Assembly (NCBI RefSeq): GCF_001047675.1
Contig: NZ_CP011975.1
Span: forward strand, 3,202,073 to 3,266,072
DNA: 64,000 bases
Direction: 5' to 3'
Source: Yersinia aleksiciae
GTDB lineage: Bacteria; Pseudomonadota; Gammaproteobacteria; Enterobacterales; Enterobacteriaceae
Shown: positions 54,682 through 62,425 of the stretch, one piece after another
Position numbering within the stretch: position 1 is the stretch's first letter
Layout of the letters: every line of letters begins with the position of its first letter
The notes under the pieces: model-generated
Seen by the model: the letters and a program-made list of their open reading frames with translations, nothing else
Databases searched by the model: none
Told to the model about the DNA's origin: nothing
Position numbers and translations under genes: made by a program

Positions 54682-55695
54682 ATGGCCACCATCACATTGG
54701 CGGACGTCGCGGTCTATGCTCAGGTTTCGACCGCAACGGTATCTTTAGTCCTACGCAACCAAGGGCGAATTTCTGAACCGACACGTAAGCGAGTGTTAGC
54801 CGCGCTCGAGCAACTGGGCTACGTTTATAACCAAACGGCAGCCAATCTGCGCAACCGCAGCAGTAATCAGGTCGGTTTGTTGCTACATGACATCACCAAT
54901 CCTTTCTATGCCGAGATGACTGCGGGTTTAAGTGATGAGATGGAGAGCCATCAGATGATGTTGTTTCTGGCGAATACGGCAGAGTCTGCGGAGAGACAAC
55001 AGCGTTTTGTCGATTCTTTGCTGCAAAATAGCGCCAGCGGCATGGTGATGTGCGCCGCGAAGCAAACGCCAGCGCTATTTTATGAGAGCCTTAAACGTCG
55101 ACAAATTCCCGTGATCATGGCAGTGCGGCCACCCGCTGACAGCGGATTTGACTATGTTGGAACGGATAACTTTCTTGGTATTCAACTTGCGACCCAACAT
55201 TTGCTGAATCAGGGGCATCGCAACATCGCCTTTATTGGCGGGCAAGAGGGGTCATCTACACGCGCGCAACGTTTGGGGGGTTATAGCAGCAAGCTATTGG
55301 AAAATCATATCCCAGTGCGCAGTGAATGGATTGTGAGCTGTGAAGCCACGCAAAGCTCTGGCGCACAGGCATGTAATGAGTTACTTGCCGCTTTCCCCGA
55401 GATCACCGCGGCGGTGTGCTATCAGGATATTGTGGCTTTAGGGGTAATGCTCGCTTTGCGGCAAAAAAATCGCGTCATCGGGCAAGATTTTGCACTCGTG
55501 GGTTTTGATGATATTTCGGAAGCGTCGCTGGTACAGCCCGCACTGACAACGGTTTCTGTCGCTGCCCGTGAAATAGGGCGTAAAGCGGGGGAGTTACTGT
55601 TTAGCCGCATTCAGGGGAATGATGAGCCGCCAAAACGCATTATATTACCCCCCTCGCTGGTGATCCGGGAGTCCTGCGGTGCGGCCAAGTATTAA
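54682..55695 (+). CDS. LacI/GalR-family transcriptional regulator of the sugar locus
   Basis: A 337-residue repressor. The N-terminal LacI helix-turn-helix TLADVAVYAQVSTATVSLVL and hinge (VYNQTAANLRNRSSNQVG) precede a periplasmic-binding-protein-like effector domain (DFALVGFDDISEASLVQPAL). The ATG at 54682 has GGAG seven bases upstream; the in-frame start at 54622 would extend across its operator and is rejected. It is divergent from the PTS operon. Three palindromes with the TTAATCGAT core mark its probable targets. Confidence 0.9.
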   Translation: MATITLADVAVYAQVSTATVSLVLRNQGRISEPTRKRVLAALEQLGYVYNQTAANLRNRSSNQVGLLLHDITNPFYAEMTAGLSDEMESHQMMLFLANTAESAERQQRFVDSLLQNSASGMVMCAAKQTPALFYESLKRRQIPVIMAVRPPADSGFDYVGTDNFLGIQLATQHLLNQGHRNIAFIGGQEGSSTRAQRLGGYSSKLLENHIPVRSEWIVSCEATQSSGAQACNELLAAFPEITAAVCYQDIVALGVMLALRQKNRVIGQDFALVGFDDISEASLVQPALTTVSVAAREIGRKAGELLFSRIQGNDEPPKRIILPPSLVIRESCGAAKY

Positions 55696-55744
55696 TGTGC
55701 GGTAAGGTATTCGTGGCTGGCAAGAGAACGAAGGTTATCAGCCT

Positions 55745-56326
55745 CTACTCTTCACCCAGCAGTGCCTTTTTGGCAGCAGCAAGAAACTCATCCGATATTT
55801 TATCCCCAGCGGTTGCACGGGCCAATGCTAAGGCACCAGACAACATAGCAAACTGTGCTAGTGCGTGTTGCCTGCGCTGTTCGTCGTCTGCTATATCGGA
55901 AAGAGACTCTAATCTCTCCAGCATGGATTTCACGCCGCAGAGATAGACTTCGCATACCGGATTTTCACTATTTTCACGCGCCACATCACTGGCTAATGCA
56001 GTGATGGTACAGCCATCTTCCATACGGTCACGGTGCTCAGGAGAGAGGTAAAGCTCCACTAGTGTGCGCAAATTATGGCGGTCAGGCTGACTGCTTATCT
56101 CTTCCCAGCGAACGCGGGAGTCGTCGATGGCTTTGCGGCTGGCAATAGCCGCCAGTTCATCTTTCGACGAAAAATGCCCATAAAATCCTCCGTGAGTCAA
56201 ACCGACCGCAGCCATTAAGTCGTTCACGCTGACGCCATTTAAACCTCGAGCACGGAAGAGTTGCGAAGACGTCTGCACGATCGCTTCGTGATTGAGCGCC
56301 ATCTGTTGCTTTGAGACCCGGGCCAT
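55745..56326 (-). CDS. TetR/AcrR-family transcriptional regulator
   Basis: A 193-residue regulator. The N-terminal TetR helix-turn-helix is clear: ALNHEAIVQTSSQLFRARG, GVSVNDLMAAVGLTHGGFYG, HFSSKDEL. The C-terminal ligand domain has the GCTITALASDVAR segment common in the family regulating redox enzymes. The genes it controls are not evident; an aldo/keto reductase remnant lies just upstream on the same strand, so its natural target may have been lost. Confidence 0.9.
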   Translation of the reverse strand: MARVSKQQMALNHEAIVQTSSQLFRARGLNGVSVNDLMAAVGLTHGGFYGHFSSKDELAAIASRKAIDDSRVRWEEISSQPDRHNLRTLVELYLSPEHRDRMEDGCTITALASDVARENSENPVCEVYLCGVKSMLERLESLSDIADDEQRRQHALAQFAMLSGALALARATAGDKISDEFLAAAKKALLGEE

Positions 56327-56375
56327 CTATTTCTCCTTATTGAGCAGGCAGCATCATAAAGTATCTTATGCTAGC

Positions 56376-56389
56376 ACATCAATAGATGT
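56376..56389. promoter_or_regulatory. Inverted repeat upstream of tetR-like gene
   Basis: ACATC and GATGT are separated by 4 bases, 50 bp before the TetR start. A second repeat, CATAA/TTATG, lies at about 56354-56370. They could be the regulator's operator; this is only a position-based guess. Confidence 0.35.
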
Positions 56390-56522
56390 TGCCTCTCATC
56401 AATAACTGACTTTGCTTCCTCTTTTTCCGAGCCATATCCCAGACCCTGCCAAAGTTAGCTGTACCCAGGGCCAGTTCGGAGGCCCGAAGAGCGCTATTAC
56501 GTCCAAAAGTGGTGCATTTCAT
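56379..56522 (-). pseudogene. Aldo/keto reductase N-terminal remnant
   Basis: On the minus strand an ATG at 56522 begins MKCTTFGRNSALRASELALG followed by TANFG, the N-terminal signature of aldo/keto reductases (typically MKYTTFGRNTGLRVSELALGTGNFG). After about 30 residues the homology is lost in a basic stretch and the frame stops at 56379. The barrel and catalytic tetrad are absent, so this is a fragment. It stands in front of the TetR gene in the same direction. Confidence 0.65.
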
Positions 56523-56793
56523 CTTGATGACCCATTTAGGTGGCTATTAATGATTGATGACATCTATTGTATATTTACTAATCATCTATTTATGCAAGGG
56601 AGACGTATCAACTAAGATTCGAATAGATCTGAGTGATGGTGAAAGCGAGGCAGGTCAGGTCGGCGCGCTGTTTGCCATATAATCGCGCCGAGAAATTTTT
56701 GCTTAGCTGAGCGCACTGTCTTGACCCATGACAAGGCGGCCAGAGACTTAGCCACTTTATAATCAGGCCCGTTTTTCCTCACTGGTGTGAAGC
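56523..56793. other. Gap upstream of roxA
   Basis: AT-rich first half, no gene seen. It presumably holds the roxA promoter. Confidence 0.4.
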
Positions 56794-57915
56794 ATGGCTT
56801 ATCAATTGAATCTTAACTGGCCCGAATTTTTAGAAAAATACTGGCAAAAACAACCTGTGGTATTAAAAAATGCATTTCCGAACTTCGTCGATCCTATTAC
56901 CCCAGACGAACTGGCGGGCTTAGCGATGGAGGCGGAAGTGGATAGCCGTCTGGTCAGTCACACCCATGGTGAGTGGCAAGCGAGTAACGGGCCATTTGAG
57001 CATTTTGATCATCTGGGTGAGACAGGCTGGTCGCTGCTGGCGCAGGCTGTTAACCACTGGCACGCCCCCTCGGCTGAACTTGTGCGGCCATTTCGCGTGC
57101 TGCCGGATTGGCGTTTAGATGACCTGATGATCTCCTATTCGGTTCCAGGCGGTGGCGTCGGGCCACATATTGATCAGTATGATGTCTTTATCATTCAGGG
57201 TATGGGCAGCCGCCGTTGGCGGGTTGGCGATAAACTGCCCCTGAAACAGTTCTGCCCGCATCCGGCGCTGTTACACGTTGAGCCTTTCACGCCGATTATT
57301 GATGAAGACCTCGAACCAGGCGACATTTTATACATTCCACCGGGCTTCCCACACGACGGTTTCACCCACAAAACAGCGTTCAACTACTCCGTTGGCTTCC
57401 GTGGGCCAAACGGCAGAGACTTAATCAGTAGCTTCGCTGACTATGCGCTGGAGAATGATCTCGGTGGCGAGCACTACAGCGATCCTGATTTAACCTGCCG
57501 GGAGCATCCGGGAAAGGTTGAAGAGTATGAGCTTGACCGAGTGCGTAGCATGATGGTCAATATGATTAATCAGCCGGAAGATTTTAAACAGTGGTTTGGC
57601 CGCTTTGCCACGACACCACGCCATGAGCTGGATATCGCACCAGCCCAGCCGCCTTTCGAGCAGGATGAAGTTGTTGATGCGCTGATGGGGGGAGAAATCT
57701 TGACGCGCCTGAGTGGGCTACGGGTTCTGCAAGTTGGCGATAGCTTCTTCACCAATAGCGAACGGCTGGAGACGGTCGATCCTAAAGGCGCTGATGCGCT
57801 GTGCCGTTACACCAGTATTGGTCAGAAAGAGTTGGGCGGGGCGTTACAGAATCCCGCTTTCGTTGCTGAGTTAACCGAACTGATTAATCAGGGCTATTGG
57901 TTCTTTGACGAATAA
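56794..57915 (+). CDS. roxA: Ribosomal protein uL16 3-hydroxylase (YcfD/RoxA), JmjC-type oxygenase
   Basis: A 373-residue Fe(II)/2-oxoglutarate oxygenase that hydroxylates an arginine of ribosomal protein L16 in E. coli. The JmjC iron ligands are in GPHIDQYDVF (His and Asp, about residues 125-127) and PHDGFTH (about 187), with the winged-helix dimer domain at the C-terminus. The ATG at 56794 agrees with the family start (MAYQLNL). A 10-bp hairpin follows. Confidence 0.94.
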   Translation: MAYQLNLNWPEFLEKYWQKQPVVLKNAFPNFVDPITPDELAGLAMEAEVDSRLVSHTHGEWQASNGPFEHFDHLGETGWSLLAQAVNHWHAPSAELVRPFRVLPDWRLDDLMISYSVPGGGVGPHIDQYDVFIIQGMGSRRWRVGDKLPLKQFCPHPALLHVEPFTPIIDEDLEPGDILYIPPGFPHDGFTHKTAFNYSVGFRGPNGRDLISSFADYALENDLGGEHYSDPDLTCREHPGKVEEYELDRVRSMMVNMINQPEDFKQWFGRFATTPRHELDIAPAQPPFEQDEVVDALMGGEILTRLSGLRVLQVGDSFFTNSERLETVDPKGADALCRYTSIGQKELGGALQNPAFVAELTELINQGYWFFDE

Positions 57916-57930
57916 TTAGGCTGTTAAGCG

Positions 57931-57971
57931 CGGCTTCCGAGAGTCTATATCGTGACGTGATTCGGAAGCCG
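57931..57971 (+). terminator. Hairpin after roxA
   Basis: A perfect 10-bp stem, CGGCTTCCGA with TCGGAAGCCG, with a 21-base loop lies 15 bases past the stop. There is no U-tract, so it is a weak terminator candidate. Confidence 0.45.
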
Positions 57972-58132
57972 TACTTTGAATCCACCTTCGATTCCGAGAA
58001 CATCAGCCTTCCGATGTCAATAATAACCAATTGATACTTGTTTTAATGTTAATTCAATCATGAGCTGATTATTGACTTCCTTTAGACCCTGCCTAGAGTA
58101 AATACTCCTCTTATAAAGAGATTGAGGTAAAT

Positions 58133-58371
58133 ATGTCATTTTCTAATAATGGTAATGTCATTTTTATAAAAAAAGACAGGCCAATATCTATCACTCCGAA
58201 AGAAAGCGCTATTTCTATGAAAGAGCCATTCTGCCACTACTGAGCTGTTCTTCTCAGGAGGAGCGTCATCAGTGCAAAGGTAAGCGTGTGGTTATTGATG
58301 CATTGTTACCTGAAAATCATGGATCTATCAGCTTATTCGAGCATGCGTATCCTGATGATATTAAGCAGTGA
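58133..58371 (+). pseudogene. Small gene split by a one-base slip in an A7 tract
   Basis: An ATG at 58133 with GAGG upstream begins MSFSNNGNVIFIKK. In the present frame it stops after 36 residues. A single added A in the run of seven A (58168-58174) would join it to a second open frame (RQANIYHSERKRYFYERAIL... to AYPDDIKQ) giving a 79-residue protein ending at 58371. I do not recognise the product. Either this is a real one-base deletion, a phase-variable or slippery tract, or a sequencing error. Confidence 0.5.
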
Positions 58372-58510
58372 ATGCTAGCTGACTAACTGGTTGTCAGATT
58401 TTAGCTCTGATGGTGAGCGTTAATGACGAATAAAGAGAATCACGTTAATCGTAGTGGGGGAGAGTAGAAGGAGACGTTGAGTCATCATTAATATGCGAAT
58501 ATCAGAAAAT

Positions 58511-58549
58511 GAATAAAAGTCCCACTTATTCTACATGGGACTTATATTC
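58511..58549 (-). terminator. Terminator of the 51-residue secreted peptide gene
   Basis: A 14-bp stem (GAATAAAAGTCCCA with TGGGACTTATATTC, one mismatch, 11-base loop) is followed on the minus strand by a T-rich tract. The 58372-58510 gap holds nothing recognised. Confidence 0.6.
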
Positions 58550-58590
58550 ATTTTTAGCGACTGATTTTATAGCAATCTACTGACTAAAAA

Positions 58591-58746
58591 TCAGTTTTTA
58601 GCGGTTTGATCACCGGTGCTGGTGGTTTGGCCTTGGCTGATAGGGAAGGTGCCTTTATAGCTGTCATGGTCACCGATATTTGCCATTGAAACTGTTGGTG
58701 CCAAGATTGCTGCAATCAGGGTCAGTGCTGCGATAGTTGTTTTCAT
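58591..58746 (-). CDS. Small secreted peptide, unknown function
   Basis: A 51-residue protein with a clear signal peptide (MKTTIAALTLIAAILAPTVS, predicted cut after SMA) and a short polar mature part rich in Gly, Thr and Ser (NIGDHDSYKGTFPISQGQ). A GA-rich ribosome site and a downstream hairpin support it as a real gene. No family is recognised; it is too short for the YhcN/BhsA family. It would be periplasmic or surface-released. Confidence 0.65.
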   Translation of the reverse strand: MKTTIAALTLIAAILAPTVSMANIGDHDSYKGTFPISQGQTTSTGDQTAKN

Positions 58747-58952
58747 AATATATTCTCTTCGGTTTGTATAGATGAAAGCGGGTTGCTTTCGATAAGAGGA
58801 ATGCTACGCCGATCACATTTTTTGGATATCGAAGAGAATTGCTTATGTTGGTCAAAAAAACTGTATAGCCCAATTAGGCCATTACATTGATACGTGGCAG
58901 AATATAAAAAAACAATTACAGCTGTTTCACCTGAGATGACAAAGATATAAAT

Positions 58953-60725
58953 ATGGATCGCTCCCGCTTACTCAAGTTCTTACTGCCTTATCTGTGGCCC
59001 AAGAATAACCCCAAACTTCGCTACTACCTGATTGCAGCCGTCATATTTATGGTGGTTTCTAAAGTCAGCACAACACTGGTACCACTTGCCTACAAGGCTA
59101 TGATCGACACCTTAAGCAGTGAAAGTGCCAAAATGTTGGCTATCCCCATCGGCCTCATTATCGCCTACGGGATCGCGAGAATTAGTGCCTCTTTATTTGA
59201 AGAGCTGCGCAACGTGATGTTTATACACATCAGCCAGAATGCGACTCGACTACTTGGATTACGGGTATTTAAGCAGCTACATGAGTTAAGTTTGCGCTTT
59301 CATCTTGACCGACAAACCGGTGGCTTATCTTTGTCGATCGAGCGCGGAACACAAGCGGTTGCTACGGTACTCTCGCGTCTGCTGTTCTCCATATTCCCCA
59401 TCTTATTTGAAATAACGCTGGTCTCTTTGATCATGTGGCATCTATTAGATGGCTGGTTTGCCGTCGCCATTTTGGTCACGGTCACCTGTTATATTCTGTT
59501 TACTGTGATGGCTGTCAGTTGGCGAACCCGCTTTCGGCGCGAACTCAATCAGGCTAATGCGGATGCCAACACTAAATCTATCGACAGTTTGCTCAATTAC
59601 GAAACCGTAAAATATTTTGGAAATGAAGAGTTTGAAGCCCAGCGATTCAATACATCGCGGCAACTGTATGAACATGCGGCGATTAAAAATCAATTCAGTT
59701 TTACTGCATTAAGCCTCGGGCAGACGGCCATTATCTCAATAGGATTAGTTGTCATGATGGCGATGGCGGCGAAAGGTATTACCCAAGGCCGAATGACTAT
59801 CGGTGATTTTGTTCTGGTCAATGCCTATCTCTTACAGTTATATCAGCCGCTAAATTTCTTTGGTTTTATTTATTCTGAAATTAGGCAGGCCTTGATTGAT
59901 ATGGAGAATATGCTCAATTTGTTGATGGTTGAGCAAGAGATTACCGATAAGCCCGATGCCACAACGTTGCAGTTGACCAAAGGTGAAGTGCGCTTTGATT
60001 CAGTCAGTTTTGGTTATGACCCACGCAGACCTATTTTGAATAACGTAAGTTTTACCATTCCCCCAGGTAAAACAGTGGCGGTGGTGGGCGCTTCTGGAGC
60101 GGGCAAGTCAACACTCTCTCGTTTGCTGTTCCGTTTTTACGATGTGACTGATGGCGCAGTGCTTATTGATGGGCAAGATATCCGGAATGTCACTCAGGCG
60201 AGTCTGCGTAAGGCGATTGGTATCGTGCCTCAGGATACCGTGCTATTTAATGACACGCTGCGCTATAACATTGCCTATGGCAGAACATCTGCCAGTTTTG
60301 AAGAGATAGAGCGGGCGGCAAAACTCGCACATATTCACAATTTTATCAGTAGCTTGCCAGATGGTTATGATACGCGAGTGGGCGAGCGTGGACTTAAATT
60401 ATCCGGTGGAGAAAAACAACGAGTCGCGATTGCCCGTACTATTCTCAAAAATCCGGCCATATTGGTTTTTGACGAAGCCACCAGTGCATTAGATACCCAT
60501 ACTGAACGTGAAATTCAGGCTCATTTACGGGAGGTCAGCCGCGATCACACGACGTTGGTTATTGCCCACCGCTTATCGACCATCATTGATGCAGATGAAA
60601 TTATTGTGCTGGAAGCAGGTTCGATAGTGGAGCGTGGACGTCATGAGGCGCTATTGCTGAAGAATGGCCGATACTCAGCCATGTGGCAAAATCAATATCA
60701 TGAAGAAGAACAACTCGTGGAGTGA
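58953..60725 (+). CDS. ABC exporter of the Atm1/HMT1 type (fused membrane and ATPase domains)
   Basis: A 590-residue half-transporter. Six membrane helices (about residues 20-310) with the Atm1-family segment NADANTKSIDSLLNYETVKYF GNEEFE region (about 205-230) precede the ATPase: Walker A GASGAGKST, Q-loop VPQDTVLFNDT, signature LSGGEKQRVAIART, Walker B ILVFDEATSALD and switch AHRLSTI. Atm1-type proteins export glutathione-linked compounds or metal conjugates; the substrate here is unknown. The gene stands alone on the plus strand. Confidence 0.92.
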   Translation: MDRSRLLKFLLPYLWPKNNPKLRYYLIAAVIFMVVSKVSTTLVPLAYKAMIDTLSSESAKMLAIPIGLIIAYGIARISASLFEELRNVMFIHISQNATRLLGLRVFKQLHELSLRFHLDRQTGGLSLSIERGTQAVATVLSRLLFSIFPILFEITLVSLIMWHLLDGWFAVAILVTVTCYILFTVMAVSWRTRFRRELNQANADANTKSIDSLLNYETVKYFGNEEFEAQRFNTSRQLYEHAAIKNQFSFTALSLGQTAIISIGLVVMMAMAAKGITQGRMTIGDFVLVNAYLLQLYQPLNFFGFIYSEIRQALIDMENMLNLLMVEQEITDKPDATTLQLTKGEVRFDSVSFGYDPRRPILNNVSFTIPPGKTVAVVGASGAGKSTLSRLLFRFYDVTDGAVLIDGQDIRNVTQASLRKAIGIVPQDTVLFNDTLRYNIAYGRTSASFEEIERAAKLAHIHNFISSLPDGYDTRVGERGLKLSGGEKQRVAIARTILKNPAILVFDEATSALDTHTEREIQAHLREVSRDHTTLVIAHRLSTIIDADEIIVLEAGSIVERGRHEALLLKNGRYSAMWQNQYHEEEQLVE

Positions 60726-60742
60726 TGAGCTGTTCTTCAATA

Positions 60743-61030
60743 TTAATCAAAAGAGTGCATAAGGGTGACTGTGCACTCTTTACGCTGGTGTTGATTAATC
60801 TGCGGCACTAATTTTCTGAAATGTGTCGTTGCGCAATGTATATCCAGAGCTGCTTGATCTGGCCACTCTTCAATAAAAATAAAGTGGCCCGGATCTTTAT
60901 GATCAATAAATAAATCGTAGGATATACAGAGGGGTTCAAGCTTTGTGCATGCAACCAACTCTTTATAGAGCGGCATGACATCATCAATGTGTTCCAGTTT
61001 TATAAAATCTTGGGCAATCACTTTTAGCAT
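60743..61030 (-). CDS. Antibiotic biosynthesis monooxygenase-like (ABM) protein
   Basis: A 95-residue ferredoxin-like alpha/beta protein of the ABM family (YgiN-like quinol monooxygenases). The typical FIFIEEWPDQAALDIHCATTHF segment with its HxxTxHF pattern is at about residues 50-72. Such proteins act as small dimeric, often cofactor-free oxygenases or stress proteins. The substrate is unknown. A 26-residue membrane peptide gene lies 13 bases upstream and may share its transcript. Confidence 0.86.
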   Translation of the reverse strand: MLKVIAQDFIKLEHIDDVMPLYKELVACTKLEPLCISYDLFIDHKDPGHFIFIEEWPDQAALDIHCATTHFRKLVPQINQHQRKECTVTLMHSFD

Positions 61031-61043
61031 GAGTTTGCTCGCC

Positions 61044-61124
61044 TTAAGCTCCGGTAAAATAGGTGTAAGCGAATACCGCCAGCGCGAGTGCTATCATAAT
61101 TAGGGTTGTTTTTCTCAGTTTCAC
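61044..61124 (-). CDS. Predicted 26-residue single-span membrane peptide
   Basis: GTG start with GGGAA upstream; product MKLRKTTLIMIALALAVFAY followed by TYFTGA and a stop. A basic N-terminus and one hydrophobic helix make it a typical small inner-membrane protein, similar in style to E. coli YoaJ (MKKTTIIMMG...). It precedes the monooxygenase gene on the same strand. Confidence 0.5.
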   Translation of the reverse strand: MKLRKTTLIMIALALAVFAYTYFTGA

Positions 61125-61361
61125 GCTGTTCCCGTTATCGGTTGTTGGTATGAGTCGCAGCCCAAGAAGATAGCGGAAAATAAGTTAAAAAACATCGACT
61201 CGCTAAAAAATAGTCAGGTTCAGACGATTTTTAAAAAATTATAACGTCCGACGGCATGGCGTCTTTGGGGGACTCACCCGCTAAGTTTGATCTGCTTCAC
61301 GGTTTTAATATAATTATTTGTGATAAATTTGACTGTGTGCTGGGTAGCGTGGAGGTGTAAA

Positions 61362-61556
61362 ATGTCAGCACTTGAGAAACTTGTTTCCGTATATTGCCAT
61401 ACCAGTCTGGACTTTGTGGCATCCACGATTGCTTTTATGGAAAATCAAAAGAAGAAAATCAGGATTGATAAAATTGAAGCGAAGCTTTCGCCAGATGAAC
61501 TCGATTTCTTCCGGGAAAGATTAGCTCACTACAGAGAGATTTATCGGCCTTTGTAG
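61362..61556 (+). CDS. Small conserved-looking protein, unknown function
   Basis: A 64-residue protein beginning MSALEKLVSVYCHTSLDF and ending AHYREIYRPL, helical and charged, with a possible helix-turn-helix-like middle. GGAGGTG lies five bases before the ATG, which is why this start is preferred over one 14 codons upstream. A terminator follows 15 bases after the stop. No family is recognised. Confidence 0.7.
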   Translation: MSALEKLVSVYCHTSLDFVASTIAFMENQKKKIRIDKIEAKLSPDELDFFRERLAHYREIYRPL

Positions 61557-61570
61557 TCTATCAAACTTAA

Positions 61571-61600
61571 ATAAGCCGCCGGAGTGCGGCTTATCTTATT
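61571..61600 (+). terminator. Terminator after the 64-residue gene
   Basis: A 9-bp stem, ATAAGCCGC with GCGGCTTAT, is followed by CTTATT. Confidence 0.65.
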
Positions 61601-61700
61601 ATAAAGATACAGATTTTCTTTAACCTGCCTATTTTTTGTTCAAATAGCACGCAAATCAACTAAAGTTAATACAGGCAATGCACTGACTGTGGGGCCTGCT

Positions 61701-62345
61701 ATGTACCATAAAATAGATGGCAGCGAATACCGACGTATCTTTGTTGTTGGTGATATTCATGGCTGCTATAAAAAACTGATGGATGCATTGGATCGCGTGC
61801 AGTTTGAGCGCTCTGTTGATTTACTCGTTTCTGTCGGGGATTTAGCGGATCGCGGTCCACAGAATATTGAGTGTTATGAGCTTATCAATGCTAATTGGTT
61901 TCGTGCTGCCCGTGGTAATCATGAGCAAATGGCGATTGATGTGCTGGCAGGTGGTGAGGCTGATTCCTGGATGGCGAATGGCGGACGTTGGTTCTTCTCA
62001 CTGGATGACAGCAAAAAATCTCAGGTTGAACAGCTAATTAAACAGGCTGAGCAGTTACCTCTGGTGATCGAAATTACGACTGAGCACGGAAAATATGTTA
62101 TTGCCCATGCTGATTATCCTTCAGATGAATATGTGTACGGTAAGGCCATCAATCAGCATCTAGTGGTGTGGAACCGTAAGCGCCTTAGTGCTGCTATGAA
62201 AGGGGAGAGCGAGGAAATTACGGGGGCGGATAAATTTATATTCGGCCATACACCATTGGTGAAACCATTGTTGTTTAAAAACCAGCTGTATATCGATACC
62301 GGTGCGGTATTTGGTAATAGGCTAACCGTGATTCAGATTCAATAA
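61701..62345 (+). CDS. pphA: Serine/threonine protein phosphatase PrpA/PphA
   Basis: A 214-residue PPP-family phosphatase similar to E. coli PphA along its length. Metal-binding motifs: VGDIHGCYKKL (GDxHG), SVGDLADRGPQ (GDxxDRG), ARGNHEQMA (GNHE), IAHADYPSDE and FGHTPL. The E. coli enzyme dephosphorylates proteins after heat shock and misfolding stress, upstream of CpxR and DegP. The ATG at 61701 agrees with the family; a start four codons upstream is not supported by homology. Confidence 0.9.
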   Translation: MYHKIDGSEYRRIFVVGDIHGCYKKLMDALDRVQFERSVDLLVSVGDLADRGPQNIECYELINANWFRAARGNHEQMAIDVLAGGEADSWMANGGRWFFSLDDSKKSQVEQLIKQAEQLPLVIEITTEHGKYVIAHADYPSDEYVYGKAINQHLVVWNRKRLSAAMKGESEEITGADKFIFGHTPLVKPLLFKNQLYIDTGAVFGNRLTVIQIQ

Positions 62346-62384
62346 ATAAGCAATATGATAGGATCGTCTGCGTAGGGGTAACTG

Positions 62385-62411
62385 ACAGCCTCCACTTTGA
62401 GCAGAGGCTGT
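62385..62411. terminator. Weak hairpin between convergent genes
   Basis: ACAGCCTC pairs with GAGGCTGT, 11-base loop; no U-tract. Confidence 0.35.
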
Positions 62412-62425
62412 TCAGGTTATATCAA

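Noticed and set aside
58670-58873. 67-residue minus-strand frame starting at 58873
   Set aside because: It overlaps, in another frame, the start of the better supported secreted peptide gene (58591-58746) and has no ribosome site or recognisable features.
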